Positions 36,376 through 45,657 of a stretch of DNA of 64,000 nt are shown piece by piece. Below the pieces are notes generated by a model that was not told where the DNA came from, ran no database searches, and saw only the letters and a list, made by a program, of their open reading frames with translations. The DNA is taken from positions 310,001-374,000 of the forward strand of contig CAXXWA010000020.1 in assembly GCA_963662815.2 (NCBI GenBank), in the 5' to 3' direction. A program made the translations under genes and the position numbers. The stretch comes from JAPPHA01 sp963662815. GTDB lineage: Bacteria; Pseudomonadota; Alphaproteobacteria; Rhodobacterales; Rhodobacteraceae. Every line of letters starts with the position of its first letter. Position 1 is the first letter of the stretch.

Positions 36376-36594
36376 TCACGCCTCTCCCCAGGCATGGGAA
36401 TTCAGGCTAGCGATTCCTGCGGGCTGGCTTCCGCCGACGCCGTCTGCGCGCCAAAAAACCCTATTGAGATCGGCCAGCGTTCGCGACACGGCGGGCTGAG
36501 TGATCGACAACTGCCCGTATGCGCCGGCGACCGAACCCTGTCGAACGATTTCGAGGACGCAGTCGATGCGCGTCGGCTTTGGTCTCGGTTGCAA
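36376..36594 (-). pseudogene. LysR family regulator, N-terminal fragment
   Basis: A 72-codon frame whose first half, CVLEIVRQGSVAGAYGQLSITQPAVSRTLADLNRVF, is the helix-turn-helix of LysR regulators (the VSRTL-type recognition helix seen in PcaQ/GbpR-like proteins). After it the frame becomes unrelated and ends; no effector domain is found downstream on this strand. A truncated gene next to mobile elements. Confidence 0.6.
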
Positions 36595-36798
36595 AGATCA
36601 AGTTCTCCCGCGCTTTCTGGCTGGCAGCTTCCGTTGTGCCACGTGGCCGCTTTCGACGGCAAGCCGACTTGCTGTTCGCGCAGAATGACGCGCGAGGCAT
36701 CGCGCCGGGCTTCGCGAGCAGCAATCCCTTCGCTGGATGCTCAAGGGCCATCCGGACCCGGGGGAACCGGCGCGCGCGTCGCCGTCGCGGAAACCTGC

Positions 36799-38025
36799 TC
36801 AAAGTATCTCGTCGAGCGCCTCCTGCAACAGATCCATCTCCCTTTCGTGCGTATAGTGGACGAAGCTGACGCGCAGGACGCCGTGTTCGGGGGACAGGCC
36901 AAGCGCCTCTAGGCAGCGGACAGCATAGAAGTCTCCTCCGCCCGCCATGATTCCGCGGTCGGCGAGCAGCCTTGCTGCATCGCGCCCCGGCAGGTCGAGA
37001 GCTACCGCGACGGTCGGCGCTTTCAGGCGCGCATCCGCCGGTCCGATCAGCCTCGCCGACCGTTTCCGTGCGAGCTGGTCGAGGAGTGGCTGCAGGAGGC
37101 GCGTCTCCCGCTCGCGCATGAGACCGGCGACATATGCTCCCCGCTTGCGGGCGGCGGCATACTGGAACTCGGCATGTCGGTCGAACAGGGCGTCCAGGTA
37201 GTCGACGATGCCTGCAGTCGCCGCAACCTGGGCATGATCCGGGCCGGCCGGGTTGAAGCGCAGGGTTGGCGCGCCGGCATTGAAGTAGTGGCCCTCGTTC
37301 GGGAGGGTCTCCGCGAGTCGGCGGCGGACCACCATGACGCCCTGGTGAGGCCCGTAGGTCTTGTAGGTAGAGAAGAGGTAGATGTCGGCGCCGAGCTGCT
37401 CGATGTCGGGCAGCCCGTGCGGCGCGTAGCTGACTCCGTCCACGCAGGTCCAGGCGCCCGCATCCCTGCACATGCCGCAGATCGCCGCGACCGGATTGAT
37501 CTCTCCGACGATATTCGAGCAATGCGAAAAGCAGACAAGCCGGACCCGCCCGTCGAGCAGGTTCTCGAGCGCGGACAGGGGCAGGTGACCGGTATCCGGA
37601 TCAACTTTCCATGTCCGCACCTCGACGCCCCTGTCCGCTAGACGCAGCCAGGGGCCGATGTTCGCTTCATGGTCCTGATCGGTCACCACTATGGCATGGC
37701 GCGCGTCGAGCACCGACCCGAAAGCCCGCGAGAGCACGTAGGTGTTCTGGGTCGTCGACGGCCCGAAACTCACCTCGCCGGGGTCGACGCCGAGGACCGC
37801 GGACAACCGCGTGCGCGCCTCGTCCACTTCCTCGCCGCCCCGCCGTGACGCGTCATACGGGCCGTAGGGCTGGACCTTTCGCTGCCGGTAGAATCTATTC
37901 AGGCGGTCGATGACCTGCCGGCAGGCGTATGATCCTCCGGCATTCTCGAAAAACGCCCTTTCAGCGAGTGCCTTCTCGGAAAAGGCGGGGAACTGGGCGC
38001 GGGCGAAGTCGACGTCGAGCCGCAT
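36799..38025 (-). CDS. Class V PLP-dependent aminotransferase / cysteine desulfurase-like protein
   Basis: A 408-residue fold type I PLP enzyme of the class V group (cysteine desulfurase, kynureninase-like). FENAGGSYACRQVI near 26-40, STTQNTYVLSRAFG near 90-103, CVDGVSYAPHGL near 190-201 and the PLP lysine in LFSTYKTYGPHQG near 218-228 are present; the final HYTHEREMDLLQEALDEI is typical. It lacks an obvious reactive-cysteine loop of NifS/IscS, so sulfur transfer is not assured. Followed on the same strand by acuI upstream, 46 bases away. Confidence 0.8.
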   Translation of the reverse strand: MRLDVDFARAQFPAFSEKALAERAFFENAGGSYACRQVIDRLNRFYRQRKVQPYGPYDASRRGGEEVDEARTRLSAVLGVDPGEVSFGPSTTQNTYVLSRAFGSVLDARHAIVVTDQDHEANIGPWLRLADRGVEVRTWKVDPDTGHLPLSALENLLDGRVRLVCFSHCSNIVGEINPVAAICGMCRDAGAWTCVDGVSYAPHGLPDIEQLGADIYLFSTYKTYGPHQGVMVVRRRLAETLPNEGHYFNAGAPTLRFNPAGPDHAQVAATAGIVDYLDALFDRHAEFQYAAARKRGAYVAGLMRERETRLLQPLLDQLARKRSARLIGPADARLKAPTVAVALDLPGRDAARLLADRGIMAGGGDFYAVRCLEALGLSPEHGVLRVSFVHYTHEREMDLLQEALDEIL

Positions 38026-38071
38026 GCCCGTTGGCTCCGCCGCCGCCTGCGCGTCCCCGAAGGTCGTCCGC

Positions 38072-39064
38072 CTAGGCGTTCACGTCTACGATGACGCGTC
38101 CCTTGACCCTGCCCTTCAGAATGTCCGCGCCGAGCCGGGGAAGGTCCGCAAGCGTGGCGGGGCATGCCATGGTTTCCAGCTTGTCGAGCGGAAGCTCCCT
38201 TGCAATCTGCTCCCAGGCCCGAACCCGGTTGCCATGGGGCTGCATGACGCTGTCGATGCCGAGCAGATTGACGCCCCGCAAAAGGAACGGAATGATCGAT
38301 GCCGGCACCGCCGCGCCGCCGGCAAGACCGACGGCGGCGACCGAGGCGCCGTACTTCATCTGTCCGAGCAGCCGCGCCAGCATCGCGCCTCCGACTGCGT
38401 CGACGCACCCCGCCCAGGATTCGGATTCGAGGGGCCGCCTGACCGTCTCGGCAATCTCGCTTCTGTCAAGGATTTCGGCAGCCCCCAGAGACTTGATGTA
38501 GTCGCCGTTCTCCGGGCGGCCAGTGACAGCCGTGACCTCGTAGCCGAGCGCCGCGAAGATTGCTGTGGCGACCGAACCGACGCCTCCTGTGGCTCCGGTG
38601 ACGAGTGCAGGCCCTTTGTCGGGACGCAAGCCGTGCTCCTCGAGCGCTGCGACGGCCAGCATCGCCGTCAGGCCGGCGGTTCCCACGATCATGGCCTGCC
38701 GCGTCGTCATCCCGTCGGGGAGCGGAACGAGCCAGTCCGGGTCGACGCGCGCCTTCTGGGCATATCCGCCCCATCGGACCTCGCCGACACGCCAACCGGT
38801 TAGGACGACGCGGTCGCCCGGCTTGTACCGCGCATCGGCGGACTCCTCTACCGTACCCGAGAAGTCCACCCCCGGGACATGCGGGTAGGTCCGCACGAGC
38901 CCGCCGCCCGGGCCGATGCACAGGCCGTCCTTGTAGTTGAGCGTCGAATACTCGACGGCGACGGTGACGCCGCCATCCGGCAGCCTGCTTTCGTCGACCT
39001 GCTCGACGGATGCCGAAGTCTTTCCGTCGTCATCCCGATCGACGACGAGAGCATTGAATTCCAT
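38072..39064 (-). CDS. acuI: Acrylyl-CoA reductase (NADPH), YhdH/AcuI family
   Basis: A 330-residue zinc-independent MDR oxidoreductase of the YhdH/AcuI group. YSTLNYKDGLCI near 40-51, PHVPGVDFSGTVEES near 61-75, the nucleotide-binding TGATGGVGSVA near 153-163 and LLRGVNLLGIDSV near 256-268 are family hallmarks. AcuI reduces acryloyl-CoA to propionyl-CoA and is the usual way to detoxify acrylate from DMSP cleavage. It is intact, unlike the dddP-like relic at 17-18 kb. No zinc ligands are seen, as expected. Confidence 0.86.
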   Translation of the reverse strand: MEFNALVVDRDDDGKTSASVEQVDESRLPDGGVTVAVEYSTLNYKDGLCIGPGGGLVRTYPHVPGVDFSGTVEESADARYKPGDRVVLTGWRVGEVRWGGYAQKARVDPDWLVPLPDGMTTRQAMIVGTAGLTAMLAVAALEEHGLRPDKGPALVTGATGGVGSVATAIFAALGYEVTAVTGRPENGDYIKSLGAAEILDRSEIAETVRRPLESESWAGCVDAVGGAMLARLLGQMKYGASVAAVGLAGGAAVPASIIPFLLRGVNLLGIDSVMQPHGNRVRAWEQIARELPLDKLETMACPATLADLPRLGADILKGRVKGRVIVDVNA

Positions 39065-39160
39065 GTGGTTTACCTCTTCCTTGCATCTACCGGAAATCGG
39101 CAGGAACTTGCGGACAACGTCCGATTCCGGCGACCCTTCCCCGGTACCGGCACCGGGAGA

Positions 39161-39868
39161 TCAGGGGCCCGACCAGTCGATAGGGCAGATTTCCGCCGAC
39201 TTTCCGTCGAAGTCCCAGACGCGGCCATGGTCGCGCAGGCGCGACCGGAGCCCCTTCGCCACAATGATGTCCGGGCCCATCCAGTACTTCGTGTTGCTGA
39301 TGACGACCTTCTCGTCCGGGTCGAGTCCGCCGATCTCCTCGATCTCGCCCTGAATTTTCCTGCCAACCATGATCGATCTGCGGCGGCCGTCGGTCACGAT
39401 GTCGACGCGCGTGCGCTCCGCATGGATGATGGTGCTGACAAGCATCGTGAACAGGCCGGTCGTGCCCCCGGCGGATCCGGACAGGATTTTCAGGATTCCG
39501 TTATAGGCCCTTTGCGTTGCGCGCTCGTCCACATACGCCGCCACCTTCCAGTCTCCGTCAGCCATCCGACCCGGTATGTCCACGAGGAGCCCGATATTCA
39601 GGCCGGAGAGGCTCTCGCCCTCGAAATGCCCCTCGTCGACGCGAATCGCCATCCAGGCGTGGCAGTACCCCTCGGTCGGCGGGTGCTTGCCGAGGCTGAC
39701 GACGCAGGGACAGAAGACCGTGCACGAGCAATTCAGGAACAGCTCGCCCCTGATCCGCCAGTCCGTCGGTTCCCGGCGCCGGCGCGTGGGAATCATTCGC
39801 TGGTCGATGCGTTCCAGAACCTGGAGCCTGTCGCCCCGTCCCCGCGGGCTCTTCTTGCGTTCATCCAC
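39161..39868 (-). CDS. DUF1326 protein
   Basis: A 235-residue DUF1326 protein, recognised by WRIRGELFLNCSCTVFCPC near 37-55 and KVAAYVDERATQRAYNGILKILSG near 108-131. The NCSCxxxCPC cysteines suggest metal binding. An ATG 24 codons later (MIPTRRR) is an alternative start. The next gene upstream on this strand is a DUF2182 membrane protein, 27 bases away; the two families often occur together. Function is unknown; a metal-related role is inferred from cysteines and the partner. Confidence 0.82.
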   Translation of the reverse strand: MDERKKSPRGRGDRLQVLERIDQRMIPTRRRREPTDWRIRGELFLNCSCTVFCPCVVSLGKHPPTEGYCHAWMAIRVDEGHFEGESLSGLNIGLLVDIPGRMADGDWKVAAYVDERATQRAYNGILKILSGSAGGTTGLFTMLVSTIIHAERTRVDIVTDGRRRSIMVGRKIQGEIEEIGGLDPDEKVVISNTKYWMGPDIIVAKGLRSRLRDHGRVWDFDGKSAEICPIDWSGP

Positions 39869-39895
39869 GATTGCTTCCTCGCTTCGCTTTCCGGT

Positions 39896-40651
39896 TCAGA
39901 AAAACCCACCCGCAACCGCCGCCCCGGCCAGGATCAGCACCGCGCCGAGCGGACGCGTCACCAGAGAGGCGACGGCGGGAAGTTTTTCGAGAATCATCAG
40001 GACCGTTGCAAGCCCCATCCACAAGAGGTTCATGGTTCCGCCGACGAAACCCAAGGCCATGAACCCCCAGCAACATGCAACACAGTAGGCGCCGAGCCCA
40101 GCCCCCATGCGGATGCCTCCCCGGAACCCGGGCCGCCAATGGCCGAGAAAGTATGTCATGGGCGCGAGGCAGACGCCCTGGCACACCTGCTTGACGGGCG
40201 TGAACTGGTAGGCTCCGACCGCGACCAAAAGGAGTGCGGCCACCCAGGTGCCGGTCGCCGTGCCCATCCCGTCGACGATTCCGAGGCGATGGAGTCCGGT
40301 CTGGGCTCCCGCGATCAGTGACGCGAAGGATGTCCAGGAAAGGAAGTAACCGGCAATCAGCCCGAACCAGCCTCCCCGGGTCGCGTTCGCGGATGCGATC
40401 AGCGCCTCGTAGACGGACAGGGTCGGAACGAACGTCGGCCCCATCATCGCCAGCATCATGATGGCCCACATCAAGAAGAGGGCGGTGTATCCGGCAGCGG
40501 GCATCGTGCCCGGTCCGGCTCGCATTCCGACAGGATTCAGCCCCGCCATCCCGGCCATCGTGAACATCGTCCACCATGCCGCCAGGATCGATGCGAAGAA
40601 CAGAAGCCAGACGACCGCCCTGCCCCGGTATCCTCCGATTGCTTCCAGCAT
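39896..40651 (-). CDS. DUF2182 integral membrane protein
   Basis: A 251-residue membrane protein with about seven hydrophobic segments. MWAIMMLAMMGPTFVP near 60-75, YQFTPVKQVCQGVCLAPM near 147-164 with a C-x3-C pair, and MGAGLGAYCVACCWGFMALGFVGGTMNLLWMG near 181-212 are the family's metal-binding-like signatures. First gene of a two-gene operon with DUF1326. Inner membrane; a transport or metal-handling role has been guessed for the family but not shown. Confidence 0.84.
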   Translation of the reverse strand: MLEAIGGYRGRAVVWLLFFASILAAWWTMFTMAGMAGLNPVGMRAGPGTMPAAGYTALFLMWAIMMLAMMGPTFVPTLSVYEALIASANATRGGWFGLIAGYFLSWTSFASLIAGAQTGLHRLGIVDGMGTATGTWVAALLLVAVGAYQFTPVKQVCQGVCLAPMTYFLGHWRPGFRGGIRMGAGLGAYCVACCWGFMALGFVGGTMNLLWMGLATVLMILEKLPAVASLVTRPLGAVLILAGAAVAGGFF

Positions 40652-41018
40652 TGTCGACCGGTTCCGCCTCCCTTGTCGGTTCGCGGGCCGATTCAGGTCC
40701 GCACGGCCAGACTAGGCGGTTTCGAGACGGCGCAAAAGAACCGGTTGCCTCCTGAATTCCGGGACGAACCCGGGCCGGGCGACATGCATCCGGATGCGCC
40801 ATGCAAAACCAAGGCCGGCGCTGCCGCCGGAAACGGCTCCCGCCGTCCGGCGCATGGACGCCACTACGCGCAGGAAAAGGGCGTCGATTCGCTGGTCAGG
40901 CGCCGCGCTGATCCGCGACGGCCGGTCGAACCGGATTCGGCGCTTTTTCAAACCGACACCGGCAGGACACTTGGAATCGCCGGTTCGGGCATATAAGAGG
41001 CGGAGCAGGTTCCGGTCT
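40652..41018. other. Intergenic with tRNA-Arg promoter at right end
   Basis: About 370 bases between the divergent DUF2182 gene and tRNA-Arg. No coding frame is supported. The right end contains a good -35/-10 pair for the tRNA. Confidence 0.5.
40970..40997 (+). promoter_or_regulatory. Promoter of tRNA-Arg
   Basis: CTTGGA at 40970-40975 and TATAAG at 40992-40997 with a 16-base spacer, in line with the CTTGAC/TATAA-type housekeeping promoters of alphaproteobacteria. It lies 22 bases before the tRNA. Confidence 0.6.
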
Positions 41019-41095
<77 letters not shown>

Positions 41096-41335
41096 CATTC
41101 ATGACCTGTTCATCGGTTGCGATCCGGGCACGAAGGCCGAGACGATTCGCGTGGAAAGCCGTCGCGAAACGGTCGTTCGTCGCGGGCGAGGACCCGAGCC
41201 GTGCTGCCCCAACATCAGCAAATGGCATTCTGACCGAGCCGGGACGTAACCGCCCGGCCGCAACGCGGCGAACGGCACTGCATTGCATTCGTCGCGCCAT
41301 CGGAACAGGATGCGGCAACGAAGGAAGAGGTGGCG

Positions 41336-42052
41336 ATGAAGACCATTGTCGTGACAGGCGGAAACAAGGGCCTCGGGCTATCGCAGTCCAGGCGCTTTCT
41401 CAGGGAAGGACACCGCGTCTACGTCGTCGCGCGCTCGCAAGGCGAGTTTTCGACCCTGGATGGCGACGCCGTCCACGTCGAGACCGACCTCGGCAGCGAT
41501 CACGCGGCGGAATTTCTTGACCGAATCCACTCCGATGCAGGTCGGATCGACGTTCTCGTCAACAACGCCGGCATGCACCTCAAGAAGCCGGTGCAGGACG
41601 TCGAGCCGGCGGAATTCGACCGGGTCATGACACTGAACGTCAAGGCAATGTTCGCGGCCTGCGGGCGGTTCACGACACTGATGCGCGGCAGGGGCGGCGC
41701 CATCGTGAACATAGCGTCCATGGGAGGCATCATGGCCCTGCCGTCGGCGGCCGCCTATGTGACCGCGAAGACCGCCGTTGTCGGTCTGACGCGGTCCGTC
41801 GCGGTTGACGGCGCCGAATTCGGAATCCGGTGCAATGCGGTGGCGCCCGGCTTCATCGACACGGCCATGACCCGTGCCATCCTCGAAAGGGACCCTGCGC
41901 GCCGCGCGAAGATCGAAGCCCGCATTCCTGGCGGCAAGTTCGGAAAGCCCGAAGACGTGGCCAACGCGGTGTACTTTCTCTCATCCGACGAGGCGGCCCA
42001 TGTGAACGGTATTGTCCTTCCCGTCGACGGCGGGTTTTCAATCGGTTTCTGA
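41336..42052 (+). CDS. Short-chain dehydrogenase/reductase
   Basis: A 238-residue classical SDR. The cofactor motif TGGNKGLG is at residues 8-15, NNAG near 80, and the catalytic Ser-Tyr-Lys in IASMGG...YVTAK near 130-150. ATG 41336 is taken because AAGGAAGAGG precedes it at good spacing; a GTG two codons earlier is too close. First of three genes SDR-zinc dehydrogenase-PfkB kinase that run together, so it probably oxidises or reduces a sugar acid or polyol. Confidence 0.85.
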   Translation: MKTIVVTGGNKGLGLSQSRRFLREGHRVYVVARSQGEFSTLDGDAVHVETDLGSDHAAEFLDRIHSDAGRIDVLVNNAGMHLKKPVQDVEPAEFDRVMTLNVKAMFAACGRFTTLMRGRGGAIVNIASMGGIMALPSAAAYVTAKTAVVGLTRSVAVDGAEFGIRCNAVAPGFIDTAMTRAILERDPARRAKIEARIPGGKFGKPEDVANAVYFLSSDEAAHVNGIVLPVDGGFSIGF

Positions 42053-42055
42053 GCA

Positions 42056-43081
42056 TTGGACTACACGCGATCAGTGCTGACGGCGGCACGATGGATTCTG
42101 ACTGAAAGGGCTCGCATGCCCGAGAGGATCGCGCCCGACTGCCTTCGGTTGCGACTGGCCACCGCGAGCATCTGCGGAACCGACATGCACTACTTCCGGC
42201 ACTTCGAGAACGCTGGCATGCGCCTCGAGAGTCCGGTCACGCTCGGGCACGAGGCATGCGCCCATGTCGAGGATCCGAATGGCCACCCTTTCTCTTCGGG
42301 CGATCTTGTCGCCATCAATCCCGTTATCGAATGCGGTGACTGTTCGAGTTGCCGGTCGGGCGACGTCAACATGTGCGCCACGAAACGATTTCCCGGTTCG
42401 GCGACGACGCGACCCCACATTGACGGGTTCTTCCGGGAACTGTTCGACTTCCCGGCGCGCTGCTGCCACAGGGTTCGGAAGGACATCAGCCCCGATCACC
42501 TGACATTCGCGGAGCCGCTCGCCTGCGCGATGCACGCGGTCGCGCGCGCGGACGTGAGACGCGGCCAGCTGGTCCTCGTAACCGGATGCGGACCGATGGG
42601 CCTTCTGGCAACCGCCGCAGCAAACGCAAGGGGCGCGGAGGTGCACGTCACCGACCTGAAGCCCGCAGCCATCGACGCGGCTATTTCGGTCGGCGCGAAG
42701 ACAGGTTTTTCGGCGGAAGGAGACTCCTCCGGTCCCGGCGCGAACACCTACGATGTCGTGATCGAGGCGAGCGGTTCGGCGGGCGGCTTCAACGACGCCC
42801 TCGATGCAGTGCGCAAGCAAGGCACGGTCGCCGTCCTGTCGCTGATCCAGCCCACGCCCACGCCCATCGACCTGCATCTCGTGGCGCTCAAGGAGGTGAT
42901 CATGACCGGCTCGATCCTGTTCACTTCCGAGTTCCCCGAGGCAGTCGAGACGATATCGCGCAACGCGATCGACTTCGAGGCGATCACTGCCGCACGATTC
43001 CCGATCTCGGACGCGCAGGCTGCCTGCATGACAATGGCCTCCAACCTCGCCGTTGGAAAGATCCTGATCAAGCCCGCATGA
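42056..43081 (+). CDS. Zinc-dependent dehydrogenase, L-idonate 5-dehydrogenase-like
   Basis: A zinc-containing MDR dehydrogenase of 341 residues. ASICGTDMHYF near 37-47 has the catalytic-zinc cysteine, GHEACAHV the histidine, and CGDCSSCRSGDVNMC near 93-107 the four structural-zinc cysteines; VTGCGPMGLLA near 175 binds the nucleotide. The pattern resembles L-idonate/sorbitol dehydrogenases. The start is uncertain: TTG 42056, four bases after the SDR stop, or GTG 42074. Its stop overlaps the kinase start as ATGA. Confidence 0.83.
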   Translation: MDYTRSVLTAARWILTERARMPERIAPDCLRLRLATASICGTDMHYFRHFENAGMRLESPVTLGHEACAHVEDPNGHPFSSGDLVAINPVIECGDCSSCRSGDVNMCATKRFPGSATTRPHIDGFFRELFDFPARCCHRVRKDISPDHLTFAEPLACAMHAVARADVRRGQLVLVTGCGPMGLLATAAANARGAEVHVTDLKPAAIDAAISVGAKTGFSAEGDSSGPGANTYDVVIEASGSAGGFNDALDAVRKQGTVAVLSLIQPTPTPIDLHLVALKEVIMTGSILFTSEFPEAVETISRNAIDFEAITAARFPISDAQAACMTMASNLAVGKILIKPA

Positions 43082-44049
43082 GCAATCCGGAGATACTGGC
43101 TCTCGGCGAGGCGCTCGTGGAGTTCGTCCGCCTTCCTGATCGCTTTGACGGGCGTCCGCTGTACCGTCAGGGATACGGCGGGGACACTTCGAACGCGATC
43201 ATAGCGGCGGCGCGCCAGGGCGCGCGAACAGGATACATCACGGCAGTGGGAGGCGACCCGTTCGGGCGGGAACTGGTCGAATTCTGGGAAGGCGAGAATG
43301 TCGACACATCGAGCGTGATTGTTCGCGCGGACGACCCGACCGGGGTGTGCTTCGTCCGGCCCGACCCGGTCGGCCGCGACTACTCCTATGCGCGGCGCGG
43401 ATCGGCAGCGAGCCTTTATGGACCGGAAGACCTTCCGGAGGCCGCAATTGCGCGAGCGCGAATCCTTCATGTCTCCGCCATCAGCCAGGCGATCAGCGCC
43501 ACGATGCGCGCGGCGGTGAGGCGCGCGGCGGAAATCGCGCGCGCGAACGGAACCCTCGTCTCCTACGACACCAATCTCAGACTCAATCTCTGGACCCTGG
43601 AGGATGCGCGCAGAACCGTTCGCGACTTCATGCCGCTCGCAGACATTGTGCTTCCGAGCGACGACGAGGCAAAAACGCTTCTGCAATGCGCCGACCCGGA
43701 AGCCATCGTGACCACATTCGCAGCTGGCGGCGCAGGCATCGTGCTCCTGAAGCGCGGCGTTCGCGGCCTTCTGCTTGCGGTCGGCGGCGAACGCTTCAAC
43801 GTCCCCGCGGCGCCCGCGAAAGCAGTCGATTCAACCGGGGCGGGCGACAGTTGCGCGGGCGCCTTTCTCGCGCACTACCTTGAATCCGGCGATCCGGTAG
43901 AAGCGGCACGGCGAGCCGCGGCGGTCGCGGCCTGCACCGTCAGCGGCTACGGTGCCGTCGATTCGATCCCGCGCCGTAACGCGCGCGACCGCCACGCGAA
44001 TCCGGGAAGCGCCAAACCAGAGGACTTGACCGCACAGACCAGCCACTGA
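43078..44049 (+). CDS. PfkB family sugar kinase, 2-keto-3-deoxygluconate kinase-like
   Basis: A 323-residue ribokinase/PfkB kinase. GEALVEFVRLP near 9-19, GGDTSNAIIAAARQGA near 35-50, and the catalytic loop VDSTGAGDSCAGAFLAHYL near 254-272 with its general-base aspartate are present. The first part resembles KdgK. It phosphorylates a keto-deoxy sugar acid or similar, likely the product of the SDR and zinc dehydrogenase steps encoded just upstream, with which it overlaps. Confidence 0.85.
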   Translation: MSNPEILALGEALVEFVRLPDRFDGRPLYRQGYGGDTSNAIIAAARQGARTGYITAVGGDPFGRELVEFWEGENVDTSSVIVRADDPTGVCFVRPDPVGRDYSYARRGSAASLYGPEDLPEAAIARARILHVSAISQAISATMRAAVRRAAEIARANGTLVSYDTNLRLNLWTLEDARRTVRDFMPLADIVLPSDDEAKTLLQCADPEAIVTTFAAGGAGIVLLKRGVRGLLLAVGGERFNVPAAPAKAVDSTGAGDSCAGAFLAHYLESGDPVEAARRAAAVAACTVSGYGAVDSIPRRNARDRHANPGSAKPEDLTAQTSH

Positions 44050-44839
44050 CGCGGAAAAGAGCGGTCCAAAGCGGGCCTCGGTTACGCGAGATCGCTGTTC
44101 GCGAAACACTTGACAGCAATCGGGTGCGAGCGCGGCCTTGGCGCTCGGCACGGACCTGGATGTCGCTTGTCATGGACCGGATACCGGCGCTGGACGAGCC
44201 TGATCGGCGATCCGACGGTCAAGACGGCTGCGGGCCGACGCCATGAATTCCTCCGGAGCCGTTCCCGGAAGTTTCCTGCAGCCTCCCGGCCGCGTGCCGG
44301 ACGTCATCGGACGCAACTCCCGTATACGCCGCCCGGCGATGCCGAGAGTTTACTCCGTTCACGGCGCGGATGCGCGCGCGCCGTCCTCCAAGCGGCCGCT
44401 GCCGGCCTCCCGAAGTCGCCGCGCCAGCGCGTGGAGATTGTGCGCTCTTGCCAGCTGAAGGACCCGGCGAACCAACATCGGCCTAGCCAGGTGCTCCGCG
44501 GCATTCGCGGTGAATCGGACAAGGGAATCCGCGGATCCGCGACAGGAATCGTCCTCGCATTTGGCCCCCCTCGGCAGCATCGGCGAAGTTCCTGCCGGCT
44601 GTCTTGACAGATTCCAGGATAGAGTTGCTCATCCGCTGAAACTCCTCGGGCTGCAGGGGGCGGGTTCCTCCTGATCCCTCCGAAATCCGGAAGGGATCCG
44701 GCCAGCAGCCGTCCGTCTACCAGCACGTAGCGGCGATGTGCCCCGGAGCGTTGCGCTTGCCGCAAAGGACTGCCGGCGGGATCGAGATCGCCTGCACCCG
44801 CCGCCGTCGGGCGCGCCGCTGCGGCCGCTGGCAAAGGAT
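44050..44839. other. Decayed region, no intact gene
   Basis: About 790 bases. On the minus strand between about 44360 and 44680, coding-like pieces in two frames (EEFQRMSNSILESVKTAGRNF, then LVRFTANAAEHLARPMLVRRVLQ) suggest a frameshifted small gene without a recognised family. The plus strand end leads into the truncated AAA ATPase. No repeat ends were found. Confidence 0.4.
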
Positions 44840-45513
44840 GGACGCTCCTAATCGACGAAGTTCAGCATCTGGAAAAGTCGGACCTGTCGGCGTTGATCGT
44901 CGCGCTGCACCGGATGAACCAAATCCAAGCGCCTGTCATGTTTGTGGGCGCGGGCCTGCCGCAGGTGGCGAAACTAGCGGGCGACGCAAAATCCTATTCG
45001 GAGCGGCTGTTCGAATACCCCGAAATCGGCGCCCTGGATCCGGACGCTGCGCGACTGGCCATCCGCAAACCGATCGAAGATGAGGGTGCCTCCATTAGTG
45101 CCGTCGCGTTGGATGCGATCGCGAAGGGCACCCAAGGGTACCCTTTCTACCTCCAGGCCTGGGGGTCTGAGATTTGGGATCTGGCGGAGGGCCCGTCCAT
45201 GGAACTGGCAGACGCGCGGAACGCCCAGCGGCGCGCGCTCGAAGCACTCGACGACGGTTTCTTCAAGGTGCGGACGGATCGCCTGACGCCGGCAGAGATG
45301 ATGTTTGTGCGCGCGATGGCCGATCTGGCCGACAGCCAGTATCAAATCGCGGAAATCGCTGCGGCGCTGAACAAATCATTGAGATCGCTGGGGCCTGCAC
45401 GCGCAAGCATCATCTCCAAGGGGATGATCTACAGCTCCGGCCACGGCATCCTGGACTTCACGGTGCCGCTCTTTGCTGGCCACCTGCGGCGGCAGCGGTC
45501 CGCGCCGGCCTGA
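44840..45513 (+). pseudogene. AAA ATPase, N-terminally truncated
   Basis: The frame opens with AGKGWTLLIDEVQHLEKSDLSALIVALHR, which is Walker B and following helix of a P-loop ATPase, then VMFVGAGLPQVAKLAGDAKSYSERLFEYPEIG and GYPFYLQAWGSEIWD, and ends with a winged-helix-like C-terminal region (MIYSSGHGILDFTVPLFAGHLRR). This matches a family of about 400-residue AAA ATPases with a C-terminal DNA-binding-like domain. The Walker A half is missing; upstream sequence in this frame is low-complexity alanine. A broken remnant, cut probably by nearby mobile elements. Confidence 0.7.
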
Positions 45514-45576
45514 GCAGGAAGCCGATCTTCTTCGGGCCGAACTTCTTGTGATTGTGATTCATGAATTCGAATTCTC

Positions 45577-45642
45577 GGAACCTCTTGCAAAACTATTGGG
45601 TTGAGCGCCCGATGAACGAGGCCGGGTTCCCGGCGCGGCCGG
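45577..45642. repeat. Left 66-bp inverted repeat
   Basis: Matches the reverse complement of 46746-46811 with two differences. Confidence 0.88.
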
Positions 45643-45657
45643 TTCGTCGCCAAGGCG

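Noticed and set aside
33057..36600. CRISPR array or phage cluster
   Set aside because: No regularly spaced repeats, cas genes or phage structural genes anywhere in the window.
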